64,000 nucleotides of DNA, from positions 4,933,698-4,997,697 of the forward strand of contig CM055081.1 in the NCBI GenBank assembly GCA_029204045.2, read 5' to 3'. The stretch is from Tillandsia leiboldiana. Its lineage: Eukaryota; Streptophyta; Magnoliopsida; Poales; Bromeliaceae. The notes beneath the pieces were generated by a model. It saw only the letters and a list, made by a program, of their open reading frames with translations, ran no database searches and had not been told where the DNA came from. The position numbers and the translations under genes were made by a program. Each line of letters begins with the position of its first letter. Position 1 is the first letter of the stretch. Positions 23,048 through 35,000 of this stretch are shown one piece after another.

Positions 23048-24731
23048 TCACCCCGGGAGCTTCCGCCAAAGTCTGAAACCACCCGAACCACACTGTAAAT
23101 ATAAAATACACATGATGCAAGAATTTTTAATTTTTTCTGTAAATACCTGGGGAGTCAATGCTCGATGTAGAATACTGGTGGATTTTTTTATTTTAAAAGC
23201 TAACAATGAGAAATATCGAGGAAGGTCACAATATGATTGCTCCCAACTACCGTATATAATTTGCAAGGCTTTATTCCGTGCCCGCCAAGCCTTGCTATAT
23301 GAAATGGTGACGTGAAAATCACTCTGAACTCTGGTTTGAACTTCTGTAGGGCTCATAGCAAGCCTTGCCTTCACTGTGGGTAGTATATGTTCACATATAA
23401 ACGAAGATGTACAATTCCTATGCATTGTATTCAAAATAGGAATCATGCATGTATGTGGTCCCGCATAAGTCTTTACTTTAAAATGTGTTGAACCTTTAGG
23501 TCGAGAGGCATGTAATCTCCATGGGCATGAATTGACCAAACATCTCACAGTATATCTAGTTGTGTTTGATTTAACAACTCTCAGTTGCACATTATGTAGA
23601 ATGTGCCATCGATCCAAAGCATTCACCAAGGACGTCTTGTCAGAATATACCCGATCTTTCCATTGATCATCACTCGGAGGACCTTGATAAATGTTTTGAT
23701 CAACAACGGTTTGGTGAATTACTTCATTGCCCAGTAAAAAACGCTGTCGGTGATCTTCAAATTCTTCAAATTCTACCGGATCCTCGACATCATCGTTGTT
23801 TGCAAATGAATTTTCAATCCATTCAATCCCTTCATCTTGAATGGCGCATGCGAGAGAATTCAAACCGCCATCATGTCCAACATCAATAGATTGTGGGATA
23901 CCATCACTATCATCATCTGTTGAGTCCATATCAGTTTCACTTACATGCTCATCGTCACTGCTATTTATTTGCTCATTATCACTTTCTATTACTTCCTCAT
24001 TTTCATTTATATTTCTCAACTCTACATCAGCGACGTGTCGATTGCTAGATGATGGACCCTCATATAGATTATGATGTATAGTTGATCTGCAATGGTATTT
24101 ATGATTAACTATTCGAATCTATTGAGATAATATATGTAATTAAATCATATAATCACTTACCGCTCATCAACTCCACCGAATAAAGATGGATCCACAGTAA
24201 TATATGGTAATGATGTACTCACTGGCACATATGGGACTTCAGACGCTCTGCAAGACTTATACAATGTACATTATCCATTTTCCGCACCTATACTATTAAA
24301 GGACAAAGATTGAAATTGAAAATTCCTAAATTTTCATACCTTGATGTACGAATTCGTTCAAGATCGACATAATCTCTTTGGTAAACAGAGGTTGGACGGT
24401 GACGTGTAGTCAACACTTGCTTCTCTACGTATACTTTCATGCAACCATGAAATGGGAAAAAACTCATCACGCCTACAAGGCCATGATCACTTGATATGTC
24501 AAATAATTCCCATTCATTAGGTCCCATTGGACATCGAACTGTTATGCGTATACGGAACTCCGCTCGATCATAATTAGTGACCTTGTATATTTCTGCTTCG
24601 AAATCCCGAAATGTGATGTCGCGGCGAATTCCGATCAGTTCTTTATAGCCACCAATGTATTGTGGTATATTATTGTTCACGACTAAATTTCCGTCCCAAT
24701 GAATAGAAAACGGAACACATTCACCAGACAT
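23048..24731 (-). pseudogene. MULE transposase N-terminal part, catalytic domain missing
   Basis: Three exons can be read on the minus strand: 24731-24340, 24247-24161 and 24086 onward, with GT-AG borders and matching phases. The start MSGECVPFSIHWDG opens a PB1-like region of MURA proteins. An acidic linker (DSTDDDSDG) follows. Then comes the MULE DNA-binding module, with VVKSNTTRYTVRC, CPWRLHASRP, and later SYSKAWRARNKAL and IYGSWEQSYCDLPRY. These are standard MuDR-family landmarks preceding the DDE domain. Here the frame ends shortly afterwards (stop near 23048), inside the terminal repeat. The DDE catalytic domain and SWIM zinc finger are absent. An optional 54-bp intron (23146-23093) would not change the outcome. 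The product could bind DNA but not transpose. Confidence 0.85.
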
Positions 24732-25639
24732 ACTGACGTACTAAAAATAACAATAAATAATATAACATTCGTCAGTTTGATGACTACTCTAGTTCGACAA
24801 ATTAAAATCACTATTTTGAGCTTGACAATAAAAGAATTTATAAACTTTGTTATTTTTAATAATAATCATAGTGAATCACTATCTGTCCTTACAAGTTTAT
24901 TTTTCAAAATTGTCCTTGCAAGTTTTATTTACTATTTTTGATGAAAATTTAGTTGTATTATGAAATTATTCATGTTTTGGAACTTGCTATTCATGAAATT
25001 AATCATCTAAGGTATTATGAAATTATTCATGTTTTGGAACTTGCGAGACCTTTTGGCAATTAGGGCCCAAAAGCTTAACATTTAAAATTCGAATGTTCTA
25101 ATACAAACTTCAGATATAGTTTATACTTTTAAAAGTATATAAGCCCTTTCTCTTTATATATATATTACACATTAATTTTATATAATTTATTTACATTTTA
25201 TGCATATATTTTAAAATCTATATTAAAGACTTTCTCTCTCTACATTAAGCCCTTTCTCTCTCTACATTAGTATTTTAAAATCTACTATATGCACAAACAA
25301 ATGCATATGATCTATATGCACAAAGCACAATTACACAATTACTATATGCACAAATTATATGCACAAAGCACAATTTTGACCTATTATACACAAAGCACAA
25401 TTACAGATTTAAAAAAAAAAAAACAAAAAAAAGCCCTAAATTTTGACCTATTATATACACAAAAATTACATGAATGAGGATCATATGATCTATGAAATGC
25501 CCTAAATTACATGAATGAGGATCAAAAATTTTGAAATGCAAGTCATGAATGAGGATCAAAAATTACATGAAATGCCCTAAATTACATGAATGAGGATCAA
25601 AAATTACATGAATTTTTGATATAGCAGAGGATCAAAAAT
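24732..25639. other. MULE 5' non-coding interior with short tandem repeats
   Basis: No gene. Includes repeated TATGCACAAAGCACAATT units (about 25285-25410) and about four units of ACATGAATGAGGATCAAAAA (25460-25640). Confidence 0.6.
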
Positions 25640-25726
25640 TACAAGGGAGAGAGTCTGAAGTCGGCCGCCTCTTTCACCTCCGACGACGGCCGGCGGGTGC
25701 GGCGGGTGCGGCGGGAGCGACACGGG

Positions 25727-25773
<47 letters not shown>

Positions 25774-25829
25774 AGGGATGAAGTGAGGAAGGAGGGTCGG
25801 GCTCGGCCGCGGGGGGTATAGGGTTTGAT
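25640..25829. repeat. GC-rich segment with (GA)n, inside the MULE
   Basis: Contains GGCGGGTGCGGCGGGTGCGG and a GA array (about 25730-25770). It has coding-like composition and may be captured host sequence, but no domain is recognisable. Confidence 0.5.
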
Positions 25830-25969
25830 TAAACACGCAGGCTCTACCTGCGTGTTCTAAACACGCAGGTTGAGCCTGCGTGTTTAGAACACGCAGGTTG
25901 GGCCTGCGTGTTCTAAACACGCAGGTTGACCCTGCGTGTTTAGAACACGCAGGTAGAGCCTGCGTGTTT
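25830..25969. repeat. Right hairpin array of the MULE
   Basis: Five palindromic units of the AACACGCAGGTT..RRCCTGCGTGTT type. These are counterparts of the left array, with different unit number and loop sequences. They lie directly inside the right GC-rich TIR block. Confidence 0.95.
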
Positions 25970-26134
25970 CACTAACTCACCCCCGGCGCACCGCGGCTGT
26001 GGCTCGCTGACGTGGCGGACCGGGCTGACGTGGCCGCTGACGTGGCAAGAAGAGGGCCATTTTTGCAAATTTAAATTTTGCAGGGCCATTTTTAAAAATT
26101 TAAATTTTGATAGGGTCATTTTCAAAAAAAGCCC

Positions 26135-27016
26135 TTCTTTTTTTTCAAATTCGATTTTTGTACTAAGTTAAATTAAAATGAGCAAATATAATTAAACTGA
26201 TTAAATCTAGTAAAATTATCAATAAATTTGATAAAATTACTTAAGTCCAAAAATTAAAGTTCAGAATTTCTTTTTTGTAAAAAATGTGTGAAGACCCCCT
26301 CAACTATAGGACGCATTGAAATAGCTCCCTCAAATTTATCTTTTTAATTAATTTTTTTATAATTTTTGATTTTTTTTTATGATTAATGTTAGTTAATTAA
26401 ACAAATATAAAAAAATTTGATCAAATTCAATAATTATAATTATATATTATGAAATAAAATTATACAACAAATAACTAACCGTTTATATATCTATTAAATT
26501 TACTAAATTTTTACTTCATATAAAATTATTTTAATAGTTTTTTCCCTAATTTATTTTTCACATATGCTTTTATAAAATAATTTAATTAGCAATAAGTTTT
26601 TATAAAAAATTACGTGGCACGTAAACCAATTTCATCATAAATTATTTTTTTAATAATTAAATAATTAAAATATTAAAATATTAATTAAAATTAAAATTTA
26701 TTATTAAAATATTTTATTTTTGCACATCGCTTGCGGATCGTTCAAAACTAATTTATACCGCGCATAAACCAATTTAAATTATTTTAACTAATAAATTATT
26801 GTTTAAAATTTATTTAATTAATAATAAAAATAATTTAAACTTTTTAAAAAATTTATTAAAATTTATTATTAAAATATTTTTTATCCGCACGCATTCACTG
26901 ATCCAATTCATTATTTGTGGCCTCTTTTTGTTATCTTTTATACCACTAATTTGGTATTATTAGTTTTTTTTAGCCGAAGAAGATAAAATTACAAGGTGAA
27001 AATACAATTATCAAAC
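26135..27016. other. AT-rich spacer, no gene
   Basis: AT-rich sequence with repeated AATTTATTATTAAAATATTT words (26695-26880), suggesting a small local duplication. No gene or element end seen. Confidence 0.6.
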
Positions 27017-27954
27017 TGTCACGCTCCGAGTTTTGAAAAGCAGGCTAAATTTTTTTTTTTTTTTTTTAAATCAGAGTTTGAAAACAGCTAAGACGCGACA
27101 GACCGCCACATATATAGAAAATTCTCAATTCCCTCATTGGAATTGAGCCTTTCCTATACATGCACGGCTAAGCTTTTGCAATAATATCAGAGTAACTAAA
27201 CTACATATAACTAAACAATTAAATTACATAAGGTTATGATTACAACTCTTTTACATAATTTGCGGAATAATTAAAAGTAGCGGCTGACATGGGTCGATTG
27301 CTAATACGGAACCTCACCAACACATCCCGACATCCCAACACCCGAAAGACCTGAAAAACAGTCACCCAAGGAGTGTGAGATACATCGACAGTGTATCCCA
27401 GTGGGCACGACGAGCCGAGAAATAGCTAATCGTACCTACTGGATACAATAATCTGCGGATAGTAAATAGATCGATAGGTAAAGCTGAATAATCAATAAAT
27501 CACGATATAACTGAGCAGATATGGATACAGAAATATCAGAATCAATCATGGTGATAATCAAATATAACTGAGCAGAAGTAAGTACTGAAATAAAGCATGC
27601 TAGTACATGGAAGTATATAAGCTATGCATCAATCAAAGGACAGCAACTACCCAATCATATGCCACTATTGGTCTCACAGAACCTCAGGCAAAGATATCAA
27701 AGCAGAACCAACCACAACCATACTGGATTCCACCTAGCCGAGCTGAACAGCAACCCCGTACCATTGATATAGCCAAGAGGATCCTCGTACCAAACGGTAC
27801 AGCCGAGAGTTTCCTCATATCGGTACAGCCAAGGGGCTCCCCGTACCCAGTGATACAGCAAGAGGGGATAGCTCACGGATCAACCAGACCCTTTACCGGT
27901 AAAGAACGCAATGTGCGTGATCAATCCCACAGCGTACGCGAGTGAACAACAGGT

Positions 27955-27955
<1 letters not shown>
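27017..27955 (-). repeat. 3' part of a long gypsy LTR (family L), minus orientation
   Basis: On the minus strand it ends CTCGGAGCGTGACA after an A-rich run. It carries the family blocks CGGCTCGTCGTGCCCACTGG, TTTACCGGTAAAGGG and the CATGTATAGGAAAGGCTC segment. It is truncated at about 27955, where a GA microsatellite begins. Non-coding. Confidence 0.75.

Positions 27956-27957
<2 letters not shown>

Positions 27958-27990
<33 letters not shown>
27958..27990. repeat. (GA)n microsatellite
   Basis: GA array of about 15 units at the border between the LTR fragment and the MITE. Confidence 0.95.
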
Positions 27991-27995
<5 letters not shown>

Positions 27996-28200
27996 TTTAC
28001 ATACTTTCAAAAGTACAAACCCAATATGCTTATGAATTTTTTACCATTGAATTTGCATTGAGATTTGTACTATTGTAAAATCAACTAAAGAGAAAAAGAA
28101 AAAGTAAATAACATAAATCTCAATAAAAATCCAATGGTAAAAAATTCATAAGTATATCTGGACTTGTGCTTTTAAAAATATATAAGCATCTCTTTCTCTT
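27991..28200. mobile_element. Foldback MITE, family A, copy 3
   Basis: Left arm TACATACTTTCAAAAGTACA and ACCATTGAATTTGCATTGAG, with the reverse complement on the right (TCCAATGGTAAAAAATTCAT). Flanked by (GA)n and a CT/TA simple-repeat stretch. Confidence 0.75.
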
Positions 28201-28213
28201 TCTCTCTCTCTAC

Positions 28214-28275
<62 letters not shown>
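28201..28275. repeat. (CT)n and (TA)n microsatellites
   Basis: A short CT run followed by a TA array of about 30 units. Confidence 0.95.
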
Positions 28276-28864
28276 TGCATATAATAATAAAAATAATAAA
28301 TTCAGATAGCAACTTTTGAAAGATTATGAGTGTAAGAATCTTTGCCAGCAGAATGCGTACATAAAATTTACAAATTAAATAATAATTTTTATAGGACTAG
28401 CTACAAATTATGGCTTGTTTAATTGTTTCACCAAAATTGAAGTTCAGGTTGAAGTAGACGAACACGCGTCCCAAATTCAGGAAATATGGATGATCAAAAC
28501 ATCAATAAAGTTTCTAAAATAGCTTCAATGGAATGCACTCGACAAGCGCGACGATCCATTTTGTGCCGGAACAATCGAATGAATTAATAGCTTGTCTAAT
28601 GTAACACCAGTGGTAAGTTAAAAATTACAAATATGCATGTTGCAGTAGTGTACAACAAAATGGAACAACATCGAAGAATTCGAAGAATCTAATTTTAAAA
28701 AAAAAGAAAAGAAAGAAGCTACAATAGAATGGTGCAAATAATAATACAATGATCAACTATTTCTCTCATCCATCGATCAGTGGGTGTATTTCGGAGCATC
28801 GTGTAACTGCAGTGAGGAAATGCTTCCTCCTGGGAAATAAATTCCTTCAAGTCAATAAGGTTTG
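28276..28864. other. Downstream flank and probable 3' UTR of the BRN-like gene
   Basis: No independent gene is visible. The first few hundred bases before 28865 (reading leftwards on the minus strand) are where the host gene's 3' UTR should lie. The poly(A) site was not determined. Confidence 0.4.
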
Positions 28865-29015
28865 CTATGCTTGTTCTCTCTTGAGTTGTACCTTCAATTT
28901 TTTACCACCTAATTGGAACCCGTTCATTCTGTTGATCGCCATCTGGGCGGCTGCGGGAGAATCGTAACTTACAAAACCTGGACGTCAGATGGAGACCAAC
29001 TGACTAAAATTCAGC

Positions 29016-29069
<54 letters not shown>

Positions 29070-32000
29070 TACCGAAGCATTTACTAATTCCGGTGGCTTT
29101 GTCTACGAAAACTTTAGCACTCAAAACCCTACCAAACCCCCGAAAGGCGTCTGCAAGCTCTTGATCACCAAATTCTTGAGGGATGTGATAAATAAATAAA
29201 TTAGCTCCAGGAGGACCTATATCAGTTATAATTAAACAACCCATCAGAGAGGACGACCAACAAATTTTTTGCTGCAGCTATTGATATCCGGGCAAAAAAT
29301 CTGAGACTTCAGAAACCCCCTTGTCGTTTAGGTGGATTTCATTTTAACAACCCGTGGTTCAAAAATGCAACGTTTTGCCACCCTTTGGTTGCTATTTCCT
29401 TGTAATTACAAAGGCCTCAACTGTTAAAACTAATTTGACAATCACATGACTCGGCTATCAACAAGAAAAATCACTGAGATTAAGGCTTAGTTTGATAATG
29501 TGGTAGCTAAAAGCAATATGTTTATACTATGGAAGGTCCAAAAATTTCAAAAGCGATTCCAATCTTCTTTTTTTTTTTTTTTTTTTTTTTTTTACACTAC
29601 ATGCTTCTCCTTTAGCAGTTGCAACTGCAATTTTAAAGTATTGGAAAAGGAAAGATTATGAGCATTTTTTTATTTTTTGGCCCTTCCATAATTCAAAAAA
29701 AAAATGATGCTTTTAGCCACCACGTTATCAAACTAAGCCTAAGAAATTAAATCCCTATTTGCGACGATTTAATGAGTCACTGCACTGACTTTCGAAGGTA
29801 TTTGAATGACAGAGACCTTAAAAGAAATCAAAACAACCAATAGACATGATGGAAAAGTGCTACGCTTTGAACCAACGGGTGATAAAGTGAAACCAAGCTA
29901 CCAAACATGTGGGATTTTAATTTTTCTTTTTTTTTTTCCTTTTTTTTTTTTTTTTTTTTTTTTTCTATTTTAACAAAAGAATAGCCAAAAGAAGCAACAA
30001 TCAACCTTCTATTTGACCCCCCGAGCTCGTACTGGCGCCTGAGGCTGACGCTGAATTAGCATTCATGCTTACAGTTTTGTCTGAACTGTGGGAATCACCC
30101 AAAGGTCTATTGTTAATAAAACCACCTGGATACGATACAGGGTATTGACCTGACATAGCAGGATAAGGTGAGCCTGTATATCCAGCAGACTGAATTGAAG
30201 CGAAAGTTCTAGGAAGTGTGCCTGGGGAAAGCTCGGGACTGAGCCCACGCAGAGAGTTCCCTTGATTAACAGGTGGAACCATGTTGTGATAGGCAGCTTG
30301 ATTTTGCATTGAAGCTAAAGGGTACTGCACAATCCCGTAAGTTCCAGTTGGCTGGGAAGATCAGCACAATCGTTAGAAAGATAGGGGAAAATCAGTACTA
30401 TCGTTAGAAAGATAGAAGTATCGAGATGAAAAGAGAAGAATTATAGGTGGAGTTTGATATCATACAAGGACGGTATTTGAAAAAGAAAATTTAGAGCCTG
30501 TAACATGCAACATCTGCAATAGGCATGCGTAACAAATCTCTAAGCACAAGCCTGAGGGTTGCAATGATTTTACAAAATTAGATTTTAATTTGGGTTAAAC
30601 TACAATAACCATCTCAACTCTCCCTCTGCATTTTCAACTGCTTCAATTCCAACCTTGCCTTTTACTCGTCTCGAAAAGGCCCAAAATTTTGGGTGGTTTT
30701 TTAACTCCAATGCAAAATTACACGAAAGAAGCTGGCTAAGTGGCAAATAAACTACCAATTTCGACAACTCTAGTAGGGAAGCAGATCTTTTTCTTAACAT
30801 CCACTAGTTTTTACTGTAATGCAGTTACTATGGAACCTAGTAGCCATGTGCTTCACTCCCCGACCTAACAAATCATTAGCTAGACATCATGACAGAGCAA
30901 GTCAAATTCAATAAAAGAAATTCATCATATGGTGCATAATAACTATTTTGTGTTGCTTTGGTTTTAGCACTTCAAACTGAGCAGGTATAACTAGCATAGG
31001 AAAGGGGTCCAACCTGATAACCGAACCCATTATATGAAGGCATATATCCCATTGGTAAAGCTCCAAATAGTGAAGGCTGCTGCATTGAATTCGCGGTTGC
31101 AATATTAGAGGCCTGAGATTGAGCTTTTTGTGCCCTTCGTGCTTGCCTTTCCTTTTCCGTGTCAGCCCATTTAACAACCAAAGGCACACTCGAACCCTAA
31201 ACAGATGATGACAGGTTGAAAAATGTGTACAAAATTCACGTAATTAGTAAAATTGAGCAACACAATTTAAAGCAGGCTGTATCTTACTCAGGATAAGCTA
31301 TAATGTGACATAAATCAAGCTAATATCTAAGGCCTCGTTTGGAATGGGAATGGAACCGGGAATAAGGGGTTTATCCCTCTTATTCTACCAAACACACCAA
31401 GAATTATTCAGTACAGTAGTTCTAGTACAAGCAGAATAAGCTGGAACAACAGTTCTTACCTATTATTTTATAATTTTTTTTTTTTACCAAACTATTCCTC
31501 CTCCCCTCCTTTTTCTCTTCCCAATACACTCTCATCATCACAAATCCCTCTCTCTCCTTTCTCTTTTTTCCTTTCCAATACACTCTCATCATCACAAATC
31601 CCTCTCTCTCTCTTTCTTTTCCTTCCCAATACACTCTCATTATCACAACCTCTTTATTCTTCTTATTCCTCATTCTCATACCAAACACAAAATCTCTTAT
31701 CCCTGGAATCGAACCAAACGCTTTTTCGCTCTTGTTCCGTACTTTATACCTATCCCCAGAATAACTAGTTCTGGCTTATTCCGTTACCAAACGATACCTA
31801 AGAGACTCAAATAGTTTAAATAAAGTTTTACGGAACAGATATTGCAGATCCTCAGGATCAAATCAGCCTCGTGGGATCATTGACCACATGATGCATTTCT
31901 TACAGGAAGGCAATGTCTACTAATTCCTATAGGCATAATCATTTACATAAAGCCTCAAAATTGCAATATTTGTCCCTATCAACTCTAATTGGAGGCATTC

Positions 32001-35000
32001 GTCCTCAATGCACGAGCAAATGCATGTATTACACAGATATCCTGGTTCGGTCCAGCATAAATAGAAAGTGACACAACAGCTACCATACTGTACCTACAAG
32101 AAATTAGATGATTCTTATTCTGCATGTTCCTAGCCACTGTCATACGACAATGCTTCTGTTTTATGATTATCCCACATTTGGCTAAACCAAGATTTCAGCC
32201 AATGATTAAAACATGCAGTTATCAAGAACTTTTCCTACAGGTAGAGAAAAAGACAAATTTGAGGTTCATTGAAAAAATTCATAAATTTGTACTCCTGGCT
32301 GAAGAATCTAAATTTAATGTTTTGAAGAAGTGGTTCTAAAATACTGACAGAAGTCAGACAAGAGTTACTGCCTATGTAAACTTGAAGATTATTTAAGTGA
32401 GCAATTCACCTCTGTGGCCAAAATTTGGCTCATGCAGCCGAGAGGAGCAATTCTACAGTTCCTGTAGGCATGAGAAAGATTATAGAAGAAGAAAGGAAAG
32501 ATGATAGTTTTTCGTCAAAGAGTTTCCTTCCTATAGAGTTACCAATTATCAGTTCATGCTTTAGATATTTCTTCTGAGTTTTGATGATAGTGATGTCATA
32601 TTTGGCACCGCACCTTAAGCAAATCTGTTATTCCAAATTCTACACAACAACTCAAACCATTTCAACTACCATTCTAATTTGTTAATTTTATATTGCTCGT
32701 AAACATTTTTCAAATGAACAGGAATTTCATGGATAGGAACAACATTTATGAGGGACTTGGCTGTGTCTGGAGAAATGATGCTCAAGATCCCACAGAACTT
32801 TGTTACCTGATATAAATGTACTTTCTAGAAAAATTAGTAGGTATAAGGAATTTGGAATAAGGAGCATGCCGAGTTATCCTTTTCATAAGATCTGCTTCAA
32901 CAACTTCTTTGTTGATTCTTCTTCTGGAATCTTCTCTAAATAAAGTGTCAATTCAATCAATATAAGTAGCTTACATGTTACCTCTACAATGCCAATGGTA
33001 TAATATGAATCAGACACTTGTAAATGTTATCTTAAACAAAATCTCCTAACCCTAGTTTTGCAATACATGGGTTTGATCACTTCTATAAGACCGATAAGCA
33101 AGTGAAACTCATCATTCAATGTTCCCATGATAATGCATAGGGGGTCCAGCCACATATATAAATGCGATCAAAGAGGCTCTATGGAAACTTAAAATATATG
33201 AACAAATATTCTCCAAAGTAGGAATTAGAGTTTGACTTTGATATAAAAATGAACATGACAAGGAAATCTATAGTGATGATTTCTGGCACAGCTTGCTGTT
33301 ATTGCTAAGGGGTGATTGTTCTCATATTCGTAATGTGTGTCTCATTTGCAACTAGCTGTGACTTCGTCAACCAGATAGCTAGCAGTTTGGTCTACTCGGA
33401 AGTAAAGCTCAAGATCGATTTCCACATACCTGGTTTATTCTTTATTGATCATTTTCTTGCTCAAGATGTCAACTAACTCGCCGAGTTCTTCATATAAACA
33501 AAAACAATCTCATTTTAAATTTTGTGATCATGCGTATGTAGCCTATACATGCGATGTAAAACTCAAAATTTCCTGAACTGGTCCCATTAAGTGCACACCA
33601 GTGACAGACCGACAAGCCATACTAGGAAAGAGTAAAAAAGACCACTTAAGTAGCTATGAATGTCGCACAACACCTTAACCATCTAATCCAATCAAAAAAG
33701 CCATCTGGCACCATGATTATATTCCAGTAATGCAAGCACTACTGGTAAAGACCGATGCGTCCTGAGCAGCTGTCATTAACTTCGCCTGATTAGAAAAAAA
33801 TATCTTGAAAAAATGGAGTACAATTGTTCCACATTAAGGGCTTGTTTGGTTCACCTATTTTAGACTCTGGATCGGAATGAGATTCACTGATGCCGATTAT
33901 TGTTGTTTGTTTTACAGAAAACGGATTACGATTCTCATTCCACTCTAGAATGGAAATGGCCCAATTTATTTATGGTCAAATCCAGCTTTCAAATGGATTC
34001 TGATTCTCATTCCACTCTAGAATGGAAATGGCCCAATCTATATATGGTCAAATCTGGCTTTGAATCCTGGATTGGCCCATTCCTGAGTAACCTAATCAAA
34101 GCCCTCTCTAACACTACCCTTCCCTCCTTTCCCTTCACTACTCTCCTCTCCCTTAACCAAAACCCTATTCCAAAATCCTAGGTACCCAATTGTCCATTTC
34201 GATTTTCATTCCAATAATGAACCAAACATCTTTAGATGATTCATTATTCCATTTTTCATTCCAATGCAATTCAATTCTATTTCCCATTCCCATTCCAGTC
34301 ATACCCTAAGTATAAAAAGAGGGAAAAGAATAAACATAGTTTATCAATATCACCAGAGAAGTTCTAGAGTTGAGAAGAAACAAACCTCCATTCTGTATTT
34401 CCCATTTAAAAACTCAATGGCTGCCAAAGCTTGTTCTTTAGTTTCGTACTTCAAAAAGGCACATCCAGCTGTATCAAAAATAACAAAAGGAATAATTGCT
34501 ACATAAAATTGGAAAAACTGATCCACACAAGCAATCTAAATTTTCATGTGAATTTACCAAGTCAATACCAAGTTTAGGAGGAAAGTGTACCTTTGTTTGT
34601 TTGGTGTGAACCTTTAAGTATTTGCAAGTCTTTAAGGATACCATATCTTGAAAATAAATCAGAAACATCGTCCTCAGTTATGTTCTTTGGAAGCATACCG
34701 ATGAAAAGCTTGTGTTCTGTATTAGAAGATGAAGTGAATAAGAGATGTACGACTAAAGCCATACCTAAAATGGTGAGCAATTTCTGAACAAAAAGAAAGC
34801 ACAAAAGTACGCAATCAAGACAAAGAATAATGTCGTGTTGTTAGAAAATGAAGATATTCTATCAATTTGAATAAATCGTACCTAATCTTTCTAGCTCGCC
34901 ATCTGCATACTTCACTTGCAACGGACTGGATGCCTGAGTGGAACAGATTAGAACCACCTTCAATCATGACTACAGAGCACGTCAAAGCCTAATGCAGAGA

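Larger units (their letters stand above)
22639..26134 (-). mobile_element. Mutator-like element (MULE), 3.5 kb, with hairpin arrays in its TIRs
   Basis: Inverted termini start GGGCTTTTTTTGAAAATGAC and stay alignable for about 190 bp, through an AAATTTAAATTT stretch and a GC-rich block with CCACGTCAGCGGCCACGTCA. The 9-bp duplication TTCTTTTTT flanks both ends (22630-22638, 26135-26143), though that sequence is low-complexity. Inside each TIR is an array of GC-rich hairpins. A MURA-type gene lies on the minus strand but lacks the catalytic domain, so the element needs a transposase in trans. Confidence 0.9.

Noticed and set aside
25639..25920. 93-codon frame across the right hairpin array
   Set aside because: Its translation follows the hairpin repeats and a GA microsatellite. 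No domain and no splice evidence.
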